A stretch of DNA of 64,000 nt from assembly GCF_002192255.1 (NCBI RefSeq), contig NZ_CP021768.1, positions 3,242,001-3,306,000 on the forward strand, read 5' to 3'. The translations under genes and the position numbers were made by a program. Positions 42,208 through 50,489 of the stretch are shown in pieces (the first letter of the stretch is position 1; each line of letters opens with the position of its first letter). The notes under the pieces are model-generated. The model had not been told where the DNA came from, made no database searches, and saw nothing but the letters and a program-made list of their open reading frames with translations. The DNA is from Stenotrophomonas sp. WZN-1 (GTDB lineage: Bacteria; Pseudomonadota; Gammaproteobacteria; Xanthomonadales; Xanthomonadaceae).

Positions 42208-42366
42208 AAGCGCTGCTTTTGCTTTTGCTTTTGCCTTCAGCGACCAACCCACAGCCACGAGGGGCTGCGCCGTTGGCTGGAACAACCTGTTACCCATACG
42301 GGGCATGTCCCCGTCACAGCCGCATGCGATGCTGATCACCTGATCCCTGCCAGCGAGAACGCCCGC

Positions 42367-43230
42367 ATGACCACCATCATCGCCCCGCGCGTGCACGACA
42401 TCGGCGGCCTCGAAGTCCGTCGCGCCGTCCCTACCCTGCAGGCGCGCAGCATCGGCTCGTTCGTGTTCGTCGACCAGATGGGCCCGGCACTCATGCACCC
42501 CGGCACGGCCATCGACGTGCGCCCGCATCCGCATATCGGCCTGGCCACCGTCACCTACCTGTGGTCGGGCGCCATCGGCCACCGCGACACGCTGGGCTCG
42601 GACCAGGTGATCCGCCCCGGCGACGTCAACTGGATGACCGCTGGCCGCGGCATCGCCCATTCCGAGCGCACGCCGCAACCGGACCGCGACCACGACAACC
42701 CGATCCATGGCATGCAGACCTGGGTCGCACTGCCGAAGTCGCATGAGGAAATCGAGCCGGCGTTCTACCACCATGCCGCCGCCACCCTGCCCGAGCAGCG
42801 CCGCAATGGGGCCTGGCTGCGCGTGATCGCCGGCCGTGCCTATGGCGAGGAATCGCCGGTGAAGGTGTTCGCCGACACGCTCAACGTGGCGATCGATCTC
42901 GACCCGGATGCAGAGATCGATATCGACGACGGCCACCGCGAGCGCGCGTTGTACATCCTTGAAGGCGAGGCGCAGCTCGATGGCGTGGACATTCCCGCGC
43001 AGCACCTGGTGATCCCCGAAGCCGGTGCACGAGGGCGCCTGCGCGCGAAGACGCCGGTCAAGGCGATGCTGTTCGGTGGCGAGCCGTTGGATGGCCCGCG
43101 CCATCTGTGGTGGAACTTCGTGTCCAGCTCGAAGGAGCGTATCGAGCAGGCCAAGCACGACTGGGAGGCCGGCCGCTTCGGCACCATTCCGGGCGACGAC
43201 AAGGAGTTCATTCCCCTGCCCCAGTACTGA
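42367..43230 (+). CDS. Pirin family protein
   Basis: A 287-residue two-cupin protein. The N-terminal pirin signature is visible in VRPHPHIGLATVTYLWSGAI, followed by AGRGIAHSERTPQ and GMQTWVALP. The metal-binding His residues HPHIG and HSE are present. Bacterial pirins have been reported as quercetin dioxygenases or regulators of pyruvate metabolism, and the substrate here is unknown. A second pirin gene lies at 44846-45697. Confidence 0.9.
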   Translation: MTTIIAPRVHDIGGLEVRRAVPTLQARSIGSFVFVDQMGPALMHPGTAIDVRPHPHIGLATVTYLWSGAIGHRDTLGSDQVIRPGDVNWMTAGRGIAHSERTPQPDRDHDNPIHGMQTWVALPKSHEEIEPAFYHHAAATLPEQRRNGAWLRVIAGRAYGEESPVKVFADTLNVAIDLDPDAEIDIDDGHRERALYILEGEAQLDGVDIPAQHLVIPEAGARGRLRAKTPVKAMLFGGEPLDGPRHLWWNFVSSSKERIEQAKHDWEAGRFGTIPGDDKEFIPLPQY

Positions 43231-43308
43231 ACATCGCGTGTTGCACACATCCGAAGGTGTATCCCTGCACCCGGCGTTGACGCTACAGTCACCCGCTGAT
43301 CACTGAAA

Positions 43309-43324
43309 TGTGACATAAATCACA
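43309..43324 (+). promoter_or_regulatory. CRP/Clp-type operator upstream of aqpZ
   Basis: TGTGACATAAATCACA is a perfect TGTGA-N6-TCACA palindrome, the consensus for E. coli CRP and for Clp, its cyclic-di-GMP-responsive relative in Xanthomonadaceae. It lies 27 bases before the aqpZ start, close enough to overlap the promoter. That suggests repression if bound, although activation from a short leader is not ruled out. Confidence 0.7.
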
Positions 43325-43351
43325 CTTTAGACCGTCAAAGGAGTGCAACAC

Positions 43352-44071
43352 ATGAGCATGGGTAAACGCTTGTCCGCCGAGTTCCTCGGCACGTTCTGGC
43401 TGGTTCTGGGTGGCTGTGGCAGTGCGGTGCTGGCCGCCAAGTTCGGTGGTGACGGCAATCCGCTGGGTATCGGATTCCTCGGCGTGGCCCTGGCCTTCGG
43501 CCTGACCGTGGTGACCGGCGCCTATGCGTTCGGTCATATCTCCGGCGCGCACTTCAATCCGGCGGTCAGCGTCGGCCTGTGGGCCGGTGGTCGTTTCCCG
43601 GCCAAGGACCTGGTGCCGTACATCATCGCCCAGGTCGCCGGCGGCCTGTTGGCCGGTTTCATCCTGCTGCAGATTGCCTCCGGCGCCAGTGGCTTCGCCA
43701 TCGATGGCAGCCAGGCCGGTGCGTTCGCCAGCAACGGCTACGGCGCACTGTCGCCCGGTGGTTACAGCGTGGCAGCGGCCTTCCTGTGCGAAGTGGTGCT
43801 GACGGCGGTGTTCCTGATCGTGATCATGGGGGCCACCCACGGCAAGGCACCGGCCGGTTTCGCCCCGCTGGCGATCGGCCTGTCACTGACCCTGATCCAC
43901 CTGATCAGCATTCCGGTCACCAACACCTCGGTGAACCCGGCCCGCTCTACCGCCGTCGCGTTCTTCGCCGGCAGTGGCGCGGTCAGCCAGCTGTGGCTGT
44001 TCTGGGTCGCCCCGCTGCTGGGCGGCGCGATCGGCGGCATCATCTACAAGTGGATCGGCAGCGACCGCTGA
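43352..44071 (+). CDS. aqpZ: Aquaporin Z
   Basis: A 239-residue six-helix water channel of the MIP family. The two NPA half-helices are [19 protein letters not shown] and [15 protein letters not shown]. The selectivity filter is of the aquaporin type (Phe, His and Arg), with no Asp after the second NPA, so glycerol transport is unlikely. AAGGAG stands eight bases before ATG 43352. A CRP-type operator lies directly upstream. Confidence 0.96.
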   Translation: MSMGKRLSAEFLGTFWLVLGGCGSAVLAAKFGGDGNPLGIGFLGVALAFGLTVVTGAYAFGHISGAHFNPAVSVGLWAGGRFPAKDLVPYIIAQVAGGLLAGFILLQIASGASGFAIDGSQAGAFASNGYGALSPGGYSVAAAFLCEVVLTAVFLIVIMGATHGKAPAGFAPLAIGLSLTLIHLISIPVTNTSVNPARSTAVAFFAGSGAVSQLWLFWVAPLLGGAIGGIIYKWIGSDR

Positions 44072-44079
44072 TCCACGCG

Positions 44080-44109
44080 GCACCATTGCGGCCGACGCTC
44101 GGCCGCAAT
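44080..44109 (+). terminator. Terminator-like palindrome after aqpZ
   Basis: CCATTGCGGCCGA and TCGGCCGCAATGG form a 13-bp stem with a CGC loop, followed by TTACTTCTG. The T-run is short. Confidence 0.65.
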
Positions 44110-44267
44110 GGTTACTTCTGTAACCGCGAATTGTGCGATTGCTCACGTTCCGTTAAGGTTGAGTTGACCACCCGTGCACATGCCGGATGGGGCGGCATCC
44201 GGGGATGGGATGCCATGGCCGCCGGCCCTGCTGGCGGAGCCAAACAACTCATCACCTTGGGGGATGC

Positions 44268-44726
44268 ATGAAGTTCGTGCCTGTCATGTTGTCGAGCCTG
44301 CTGTTCGCCGCGGCCCAGGCCGCCGCGCAGGCGCCGTCCGAATGTCCTTCGCTGCCCGCCAGCAGTGGCCTGCAGTGGCAGCAGCAGGTGCAGGCCGATT
44401 TCCTGGTCTGCCGCGCCAGCACCACGGATGGCCGCGAAGTGCTGAGCCTGATGCTCAGCGCGCGTGATCCCGCCATTCCGCTGAGCCGCTCGCTGCGCCA
44501 GGAAAAAGGCAGTTTCGGCGGTGAATCGCTGTACTGGTACCAGCCCGACCTGGGCGGCCAGCAACCGCCGGGGTATGCCGAACGGCGCATCAGCGTGGTC
44601 AAGATCGACAAAGGGCGTTACGCGCAGATTTCGCTGTATCCGGACAGCCCGCAGGAACTGGGCTCACTGCAACAACTGGCGCAGGGCATGAGCCTGACCC
44701 CGTCAGCCGTGGCCGCCGGGCGCTGA
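44268..44726 (+). CDS. Exported protein, unknown function
   Basis: A 152-residue protein with a signal peptide (VMLSSLLFAAAQAAAQA, cleavage after AQA near residue 21). The mature part has two cysteines (residues 25 and 48) that could form a disulphide, and a YWYQPDL segment near 87-94. No family recognised. The ATG at 44268 has GGGGGAT upstream. It probably is a periplasmic protein. It is transcribed in the same direction as aqpZ but after a terminator-like stem. Confidence 0.75.
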   Translation: MKFVPVMLSSLLFAAAQAAAQAPSECPSLPASSGLQWQQQVQADFLVCRASTTDGREVLSLMLSARDPAIPLSRSLRQEKGSFGGESLYWYQPDLGGQQPPGYAERRISVVKIDKGRYAQISLYPDSPQELGSLQQLAQGMSLTPSAVAAGR

Positions 44727-44782
44727 CGGTGATGGGGATGACTGCCTGGCAGCATCCCCGCAGGAACCGACGCGCGGGACGT

Positions 44783-44842
44783 CCGCCGGGCATCGCCCGG
44801 CGGTGTTACCGGTACCTTTCGCCGGGCATGGCCCGGCGCTAC
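44783..44842. repeat. Two SMAG-type palindromes
   Basis: CCGCCGGGCATCGCCCGGCGG at 44783-44803 (21 bases, inner CGATG core variant) and CGCCGGGCATGGCCCGGCG followed by CTAC at 44820-44842. The pair lies between the convergent exported protein gene and the second pirin gene. Confidence 0.75.
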
Positions 44843-44845
44843 CCG

Positions 44846-45697
44846 TCAGAACCTGCCTTCCTGGAAATCGACGAAGGCCTGCATCAGTTCCTGCCGCGTG
44901 TTCATCACGAACGGGCCGTGGCGCATCACCGGCTCACGCAGCGGACGGCCTGCTACAAGGATCAGCCGCGCGCCTTCGCTGCCGGCCGAAACATGCAGCT
45001 GTTCGCCGCCGCCCAGCACCGCCAGTTCCTGGCGCGCGACATCGCGGGCAGCGTCCTGCTCACCTACCGTCAACGCTCCTTCGAAGACATAGGCGAAAGC
45101 GTTGTGGCCTTCCGGCAACGTATAGGTCCAGGCCCGGTCGGGCGCCAGCGTGATGTCCAGATAGAGCGGCTCGGTGGCGGGCTGCACGATCGGGCCGCGG
45201 GTGCCGCCGACCGTGCCGGCGATCACTTTCACTTCCACGCCGGCGTCCGGTTTCACCACGGGAATGCGCTCGGGCGCGAACTCCTGGTACTTCGGCTCGG
45301 TCATCTTCTCCTTCGCCGGCAGGTTCACCCACAGCTGGAAACCGCGCATCTGCCCGCTTTCCTGCTCGGGCATCTCCGAGTGCACCAGGCCACGGCCAGC
45401 GGTCATCCACTGCACGCTGCCCGGGGTCAGCAGGCCTTCGTTGCCGTGGTTGTCGCGATGCCGCATGCGCCCGTCGAGCATGTAGGTGACGGTCTCGAAA
45501 CCGCGATGCGGATGCTCCGGGAAGCCTGCGATGTAGTCCTCGGCGCGGTCGGTACCGAATTCATCGAGCAGCAGGAACGGATCCAGGTCGGGCAGCGCGG
45601 GGCCGCCGATGACGCGGGTCAGGCGCACGCCGGCACCGTCGGAGGTGGGCATGCCACGGATGGTCCGCAGCACGCGGACCGGCTCGGGGAAGCTCAT
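44846..45697 (-). CDS. Second pirin family protein
   Basis: A 283-residue pirin-like two-cupin protein. Signature motifs are FPEHPHRGFETVTYMLDGRM, TAGRGLVHSEMPEQ and RGFQLWVNLPA. The metal ligands (HPHRG and HSE) are intact. It resembles the first pirin only at the motif level, so the two are old paralogues. AGGAG lies six bases before ATG 45697. Divergent from cstA. Confidence 0.9.
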   Translation of the reverse strand: MSFPEPVRVLRTIRGMPTSDGAGVRLTRVIGGPALPDLDPFLLLDEFGTDRAEDYIAGFPEHPHRGFETVTYMLDGRMRHRDNHGNEGLLTPGSVQWMTAGRGLVHSEMPEQESGQMRGFQLWVNLPAKEKMTEPKYQEFAPERIPVVKPDAGVEVKVIAGTVGGTRGPIVQPATEPLYLDITLAPDRAWTYTLPEGHNAFAYVFEGALTVGEQDAARDVARQELAVLGGGEQLHVSAGSEGARLILVAGRPLREPVMRHGPFVMNTRQELMQAFVDFQEGRF

Positions 45698-45815
45698 GGC
45701 GACTCCTGTTGGATGGATGCCACTGAAGATGGACGCCACATGGCCGTACGCCAATGGATGGCTCCGCAACCGATTGTTCCATCCCTGATGTTGGCTGCAC
45801 GTCAGCGCAACCGCC

Positions 45816-45832
45816 GTACGACCAAAGTACTA
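45816..45832. promoter_or_regulatory. Inverted repeat GTAC-GTAC in the cstA upstream region
   Basis: GTACGACCAAAGTACTA, two GTAC halves around a seven-base centre, lies 81 bases before cstA and 119 bases from the second pirin. It could be an operator for a LuxR/FixJ-type regulator of acetate or pyruvate use. This is inferred from shape and position only. Confidence 0.3.
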
Positions 45833-45912
45833 CCGCAGATTCGTCCTGTGCCAATTGACCCTGTCGTGGGCAAGCAGGACTCTTTGACTGTCTTTCCGGG
45901 AGAGAGCACCTC

Positions 45913-47994
45913 ATGAAAGGGTTTTCCAAACTGGGCTGGGCGGTACTCGCTCTGCTCGGCGCGTTCTGTCTGGGCACCGTGGCGCTGCGCCGCGGCGAAC
46001 ACATCAATGCCCTGTGGATCGTCGTCGCGGCGGTTTCGCTGTATCTGGTCGCCTACCGCTTCTACAGCCTGTTCATCGCCAACAAGGTGATGCAGCTGGA
46101 TCCGACCCGGGCCACCCCGGCGGTGATCAACAACGATGGCCTGGACTACGTGCCGACCAACAAGCACGTGCTGTTCGGCCACCACTTCGCCGCCATTGCC
46201 GGTGCCGGTCCGCTGGTCGGCCCGGTGCTGGCCGCACAGATGGGTTACCTGCCTGGCCTGTTGTGGCTGGTGGTGGGCGTGGTCCTGGCCGGCGCGGTGC
46301 AGGACTTCATGGTCCTGTTCCTGTCCAGCCGCCGCAACGGCCGCTCGCTGGGTGACCTGGTCCGCGAGGAGATGGGCCAGGTGCCCGGCACCATCGCGTT
46401 GTTCGGTGCATTCCTGATCATGATCATCATCCTGGCAGTGCTGGCGATGGTGGTGGTCAAGGCGCTGGCCGAAAGCCCGTGGGGCATGTTCACGGTGATC
46501 GCGACGATGCCCATCGCGATCCTGATGGGCGTGTACATGCGCTACATCCGCCCCGGCAAGATCGGCGAGATTTCAGTGGTTGGCCTGATCCTGCTGCTGG
46601 CCGCGATCTGGTACGGCGGCAAGGTCGCCGCCGACCCGGTGTGGGGCCCGGCGTTCACCTTCACCGGCACCCAGATCACCTGGATGCTGATCGGCTACGG
46701 CTTCGTCGCCTCGGTGCTGCCGGTGTGGCTGCTGCTGGCTCCGCGCGATTACCTGTCGACCTTCCTCAAGATCGGCACCATCATCGCGCTGGCCATCGGC
46801 ATCCTGGTGGTGATGCCGGAACTGAAGATGCCGGCGCTGACCCAGTTCGCCGCCAGCGGTGATGGCCCGGTGTGGAAGGGCGGCATGTTCCCGTTCCTGT
46901 TCATCACCATCGCCTGCGGTGCGGTCTCCGGTTTCCATGCACTGATCTCCTCCGGCACCACGCCGAAGCTGCTGGCCAATGAAGCGCATATGCGTTACAT
47001 CGGCTACGGCGGCATGCTGATGGAATCGTTCGTGGCGGTGATGGCACTGGTGGCGGCCTCGATCATCGATCCGGGCATCTACTTCGCGATGAACAGCCCG
47101 GCGGCGGTGATCGGTGCCGATGCAGCCTCGGCAGCGCACTACATCACCAACACCTGGGGCTTCACCATCACCCCCGAGCAGCTGACCGCGACCGCGGGCG
47201 CCATCGGTGAACCCACCATCCTGCACCGCGCCGGTGGTGCGCCGACACTGGCAGTGGGCATCGCGCAGATCCTGCACCAGGCGATACCGAGCAGCAGCGA
47301 CGCGATGATGGCGTTCTGGTACCACTTCGCGATCCTGTTCGAAGCCTTGTTCATCCTGACCGCGGTGGACGCCGGTACCCGCGCCGGGCGCTTCATGCTG
47401 CAGGACCTGCTGGGCAACTTCGTGCCGGCCCTGAAGAAGACCGAATCGTGGACCGCCAACATCATCGGTACCGCCGGCTGCGTAGCGCTGTGGGGCTACC
47501 TGCTGTACACCGGCGTGGTCGATCCGTTCGGCGGCATCCAGACGCTGTGGCCGCTGTTCGGCATCTCCAACCAGATGCTGGCCGGCATCGCGCTGATGCT
47601 GGGCACGGTGGTGCTGTTCAAGATGAAGCGTGACCGCTATGCCTGGGTCACCGCGGTACCAGCGGTGTGGCTGCTGATCTGCACCACCTACGCTGGCTTC
47701 ATCAAGATCTTCGACAGCAACCCGGCACAGGGCTTCCTGGCGCAGGCGCACAAGTTCCAGGCTGCGCTCGCCAGCGATACGATCACTGCACCGGCCAAGT
47801 CGGTGGCGCAGATGAAGCAGATCGTGGTCAACGCCTACGTCAACACCGGCCTGACCGCGCTGTTCCTGCTGGTGGTGGGCGCGGTGCTCGTGTATTCGAT
47901 CAAGACCATCCTGGCGGCACGCCGCAATCCGCAGCGTACCGACCGCGAGACCCCGTACGTGGCGCTGAAGCCGCATGAAATGGTGGATCTGTGA
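45913..47994 (+). CDS. cstA: Carbon starvation protein CstA (pyruvate/peptide transporter)
   Basis: A 693-residue inner-membrane protein with about 16-18 membrane segments. The family signature is visible in [20 protein letters not shown] near residue 80 and [19 protein letters not shown] in the middle. CstA and its paralogue BtsT import pyruvate and peptides in carbon-poor conditions. The stop overlaps the start of the small YbdD-type gene (TGATG), matching the usual cstA-ybdD pair. The upstream region has a GTAC inverted repeat. Confidence 0.95.
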   Translation: MKGFSKLGWAVLALLGAFCLGTVALRRGEHINALWIVVAAVSLYLVAYRFYSLFIANKVMQLDPTRATPAVINNDGLDYVPTNKHVLFGHHFAAIAGAGPLVGPVLAAQMGYLPGLLWLVVGVVLAGAVQDFMVLFLSSRRNGRSLGDLVREEMGQVPGTIALFGAFLIMIIILAVLAMVVVKALAESPWGMFTVIATMPIAILMGVYMRYIRPGKIGEISVVGLILLLAAIWYGGKVAADPVWGPAFTFTGTQITWMLIGYGFVASVLPVWLLLAPRDYLSTFLKIGTIIALAIGILVVMPELKMPALTQFAASGDGPVWKGGMFPFLFITIACGAVSGFHALISSGTTPKLLANEAHMRYIGYGGMLMESFVAVMALVAASIIDPGIYFAMNSPAAVIGADAASAAHYITNTWGFTITPEQLTATAGAIGEPTILHRAGGAPTLAVGIAQILHQAIPSSSDAMMAFWYHFAILFEALFILTAVDAGTRAGRFMLQDLLGNFVPALKKTESWTANIIGTAGCVALWGYLLYTGVVDPFGGIQTLWPLFGISNQMLAGIALMLGTVVLFKMKRDRYAWVTAVPAVWLLICTTYAGFIKIFDSNPAQGFLAQAHKFQAALASDTITAPAKSVAQMKQIVVNAYVNTGLTALFLLVVGAVLVYSIKTILAARRNPQRTDRETPYVALKPHEMVDL

Positions 47995-48218
47995 TGAGCA
48001 CGCAACTGGTTCCCGCCGGCCAGTACCAGGCGCACCGCCGTATCTGGCGGCGCCTGGTGCAGACCGCACGACTGTGCTGTGGCATTCCTGATTACGACAA
48101 CTACGTCCGGCACATGCTGGAAAAGCACCCGGACCAGGAGCCGATGGACTACAAGACGTTCTTCCGCGAGCGCCAGGAAGCGCGTTACGGCGGGCGCAAC
48201 GGCGGCCGCTGCTGTTGA
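47994..48218 (+). CDS. YbdD/YjiX family small protein
   Basis: A 74-residue protein with the family core [20 protein letters not shown] and [16 protein letters not shown], ending in Cys-Cys. In E. coli such proteins are needed for CstA or BtsT transport activity. It overlaps the cstA stop by one base and should be coupled to it. The ATG at 47994 was chosen over the GTG three bases before. Confidence 0.9.
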   Translation: MSTQLVPAGQYQAHRRIWRRLVQTARLCCGIPDYDNYVRHMLEKHPDQEPMDYKTFFRERQEARYGGRNGGRCC

Positions 48219-48230
48219 GCAGTGAGGTGG

Positions 48231-48253
48231 GTGCCGGGCTTGCAGCCCGGCAC
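48231..48253. repeat. Short palindrome GTGCCGGGC-GCCCGGCAC
   Basis: GTGCCGGGCTTGCAGCCCGGCAC (9-bp stem), 12 bases after the YbdD stop. It occupies the outer position of a composite repeat block, as the CAGGG palindromes do elsewhere. Confidence 0.7.
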
Positions 48254-48312
48254 CCGCAGAGGCAACTGCAACTGCAACGGCGAAAGCGGCGGCTCTGGTT
48301 TTCCGTGAATTT

Positions 48313-48378
48313 GGCGGGGACGCCGTAAACCCGTCCTTGGGGGCTTGGCCGCGGCATCCATGCCGCGGACACCCCGCC
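48313..48378. repeat. Long hairpin H7, truncated copy
   Basis: The loop is intact (CGCCGTAAACCCGTCC and the nested CCGCGGCATCCATGCCGCGG), but only the inner seven base pairs of stem remain (GGCGGGG/CCCCGCC). The right side continues ATCCGACACCACCCCACC as a normal arm would, while the left side reads GTGAATTT, so the outer left arm has been lost. It lies between the convergent YbdD-type and DUF819 genes. Confidence 0.75.
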
Positions 48379-48432
48379 ATCCGACACCACCCCACCTTCG
48401 ACAGATTTCCGGTGACGGCAAGAAGCATCAGG

Positions 48433-48471
48433 GGGCAGATCCGTTTCCGCGGGGAAACGGATCTGCCCTTT
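48433..48471. repeat. GGGCAGATCC palindrome
   Basis: GGGCAGATCCGTTTCC and GGAAACGGATCTGCCC form a perfect 16-bp stem with a GCGG loop, then TTTCTTTG. It may stop transcription rightward. Related palindromes are at 26744 and 57073. Confidence 0.8.
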
Positions 48472-48498
48472 CTTTGTTCATGGATACCCATGAAGTGC

Positions 48499-48520
48499 AT
48501 CCACGCATGACGTGGATCTA
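48499..48520. repeat. SMAG-type palindrome
   Basis: ATCCACGCATGACGTGGATCTA, a copy with one changed base in the stem core and ATAG in place of GTAG on the other strand. The rest of 48219-48626 has no gene. Confidence 0.65.
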
Positions 48521-48626
48521 TCTGGTGGCAGGCAAAAAGAAAGCCGAGCGTGGGCTCGGCTCTGCACGGGGAGAGCGTGTCCACGGCAATTGCCGTGAAC
48601 ACGCAACATGATCGTCAGCTCAGGAC

Positions 48627-49877
48627 TCAGGCCCCGGCCATCCACTTCAGCATCAGGCCGGTGACATACGCCAGCCCGGTGCCGGTGGCATAACCGACCG
48701 TGCCCAGCAGCACACCCACCGGGGCCAGCGTCGGGTGGAAGGCTGCGGCCACCACCGGCGCCGACGCCGCAGCGCCGATGTTGCCCTGCGAACCGATCGC
48801 GAAGAAGAACAGCGGCGCGCGCAGCAGCTTGGCCACCACCCACAGCACCAGCACGTGCGTGGCCATCCAGATCGCGCCGAGCAGGAACAGCCACGGCCGA
48901 TCCAGCAGCGACAGCAGGTTCATCTGCATGCCGATGCAGGCGATCAGGAAATACAGGAACACCGTGCCCAGCCGCGAAGCGCCGGCCGCTTCCAGCCGGC
49001 GCGCACGGGTGAAGCTCAGGCCCAGGCCCATCGCCGTGGACAGCAGGATCACCCAGACGAACTGGCTGTCCAGGTTGAACTGGCTGGCCCAGCTGACATT
49101 GGCCTTGAACCAGCCCGCCAGCGGCGCGGCGATGGCATGGGCCAGGCCGACGCCGCCCAGTGCCACGCCAACGATCACCATCAGGTCGGTCATGCTGGGA
49201 ATGCGCGCGTTCTGTGCCTCGTAGGCACTGATGCGTGCCTTCATCTCGTCGATGGCACGGGTATCGGCACCGTTGCGGGTGTCGATCTGCTGCGCGCGGT
49301 TGGCCAGGAACAGCAGGATCGCCATCCACAGGCTGGCGCAGGCCACGTCGACCACCGCGAACTGGCCGAAGGTGGTGGCATCGGTGCCGAACACTTCGCG
49401 CATGGCGACCATGTTGGCGCCGCCGCCGATCCAGCTGCCGGCCAGCGCGGCCATCCCTGCCCAGGTGTCACCGGCCACGGTTTCCGGATGGATCAGCTTC
49501 ATCAGCTGGAACGACACGATGGCGCCGAGCATGATGCCGGCGGTACCGGCGCAGAACACCAGCAGCAGCTTCGGGCCGAGCTTGATGACGCCCTTCAGGT
49601 CGATCGAAAGTGTCAGCAGGACCAGCGCGGCCGGCAGCAGCACGTCGCGCGCGACCGGGTTGTACAGCGAGGTGTTGTGTCCATCGATGACACCGGCGGT
49701 GTTGTAGATGGCGGGGATGAAATAGCACAGCAGCAGTGCCGGCACCCAGGCGAAGATCTTCTTCAACAACGGGGTCGGACCACTGGCAGCCCAGAAGATC
49801 AGGGCCAGGGTGGCGGCAATCAGGCCCAGTCCAACGATGTCGTTGCTGATCAGGGCAGTAGCGGGTTCGGTCGGCAT
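48627..49877 (-). CDS. DUF819 family integral membrane protein
   Basis: A 416-residue protein with about ten membrane segments and a charged linker near the middle ([20 protein letters not shown]). The [14 protein letters not shown] and [20 protein letters not shown] stretches are Gly-rich and look like paired re-entrant or transport loops. DUF819 (YjcL-like) proteins are thought to be transporters, with the substrate unknown. ATG 49877 was preferred over an in-frame extension that runs through the leader hairpin. The leader contains a terminator-like structure. Confidence 0.9.
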   Translation of the reverse strand: MPTEPATALISNDIVGLGLIAATLALIFWAASGPTPLLKKIFAWVPALLLCYFIPAIYNTAGVIDGHNTSLYNPVARDVLLPAALVLLTLSIDLKGVIKLGPKLLLVFCAGTAGIMLGAIVSFQLMKLIHPETVAGDTWAGMAALAGSWIGGGANMVAMREVFGTDATTFGQFAVVDVACASLWMAILLFLANRAQQIDTRNGADTRAIDEMKARISAYEAQNARIPSMTDLMVIVGVALGGVGLAHAIAAPLAGWFKANVSWASQFNLDSQFVWVILLSTAMGLGLSFTRARRLEAAGASRLGTVFLYFLIACIGMQMNLLSLLDRPWLFLLGAIWMATHVLVLWVVAKLLRAPLFFFAIGSQGNIGAAASAPVVAAAFHPTLAPVGVLLGTVGYATGTGLAYVTGLMLKWMAGA

Positions 49878-49906
49878 GGGATCCTCTGTCGATCGAAAGA
49901 GCGGAG

Positions 49907-49933
49907 AAAAAAAAGCGCCGCTTAAAGCGGCGC
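49907..49933 (-). terminator. Intrinsic-terminator structure in the DUF819 leader
   Basis: On the minus strand GCGCCGCT-TTA-AGCGGCGC is followed by eight T's, only 29 bases before the DUF819 start. It is a textbook terminator, but at the beginning of a gene. It may attenuate DUF819 transcription, or it may end readthrough from the kinase gene further upstream on the same strand. Confidence 0.75.
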
Positions 49934-50013
49934 GGATCGAGATTAACATTGTCTTCACGCCGGGTCATGCTGCAGTGCCGACTACGGCCACATTCCCCTC
50001 AGGGAGCCCACCC

Positions 50014-50403
50014 ATGCAGCTTGGCGCCTTTTCGGTCAGCCTCTCGGTGAAGGATCTCGCGGTCTCCCGCGCGTTCTACGAAGCGCTGGGCTTCTCGGTC
50101 ACCGGTGGCGATCCCACGCAGAACTGGCTGGTGATGCGTAGCAACGGCACGGTGATCGGGCTGTTCCAGGGCATGTTCGAGGGCAACCTGCTGACCTTCA
50201 ACCCCGGCTGGGACCAGCACAAGCAGGAACTTCCCCATTTCCAGGACGTGCGTGAGCTGCAGGCCGAGCTGGATGCCAAGGGCATCGAACTGGCAGTGCG
50301 GACCGATCCCGATGGCCAGGGTACCGGCTACCTGCAGCTGGCCGATCCCGACGGCAACGTGATCCTGATCGACCAGCACGTGGCGCGACCGAACGGGCGG
50401 TAA
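50014..50403 (+). CDS. VOC family (glyoxalase/bleomycin-resistance fold) protein
   Basis: A 129-residue protein with the paired beta-alpha-beta-beta-beta modules of the VOC superfamily: [20 protein letters not shown] at the start and [18 protein letters not shown] at the end. The N-terminal metal His of glyoxalase I is Ser here (VSLSV), so metal binding may be altered. Substrate unknown. It starts 137 bases upstream of, and divergent from, the DUF819 gene. Confidence 0.88.
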   Translation: MQLGAFSVSLSVKDLAVSRAFYEALGFSVTGGDPTQNWLVMRSNGTVIGLFQGMFEGNLLTFNPGWDQHKQELPHFQDVRELQAELDAKGIELAVRTDPDGQGTGYLQLADPDGNVILIDQHVARPNGR

Positions 50404-50423
50404 TGCGAACAGCCATTGCGTGG

Positions 50424-50476
50424 GTAGGCGTCGACCTTGGTCGACGGGCAGCATGCCAACCAAAGTTGGCATCTAC
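50424..50476. repeat. SMAG-type palindrome pair
   Basis: GTAG plus GCGTCGACCTTGGTCGACG at 50424-50446, and ATGCCAACCAAAGTTGGCAT followed by CTAC at 50453-50476 (GTAG on the other strand). The two point towards each other. They fill the gap between the convergent VOC and kinase genes. Confidence 0.85.
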
Positions 50477-50489
50477 CAGGACGGCCGGC

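Noticed and set aside
39847..43248. A 1133-codon open frame on the minus strand
   Set aside because: It is the antisense shadow of the FadB-like and pirin genes in GC-rich DNA and crosses hairpin H6. The composition (Arg, His, Gln and Ala runs) is typical of antisense frames.
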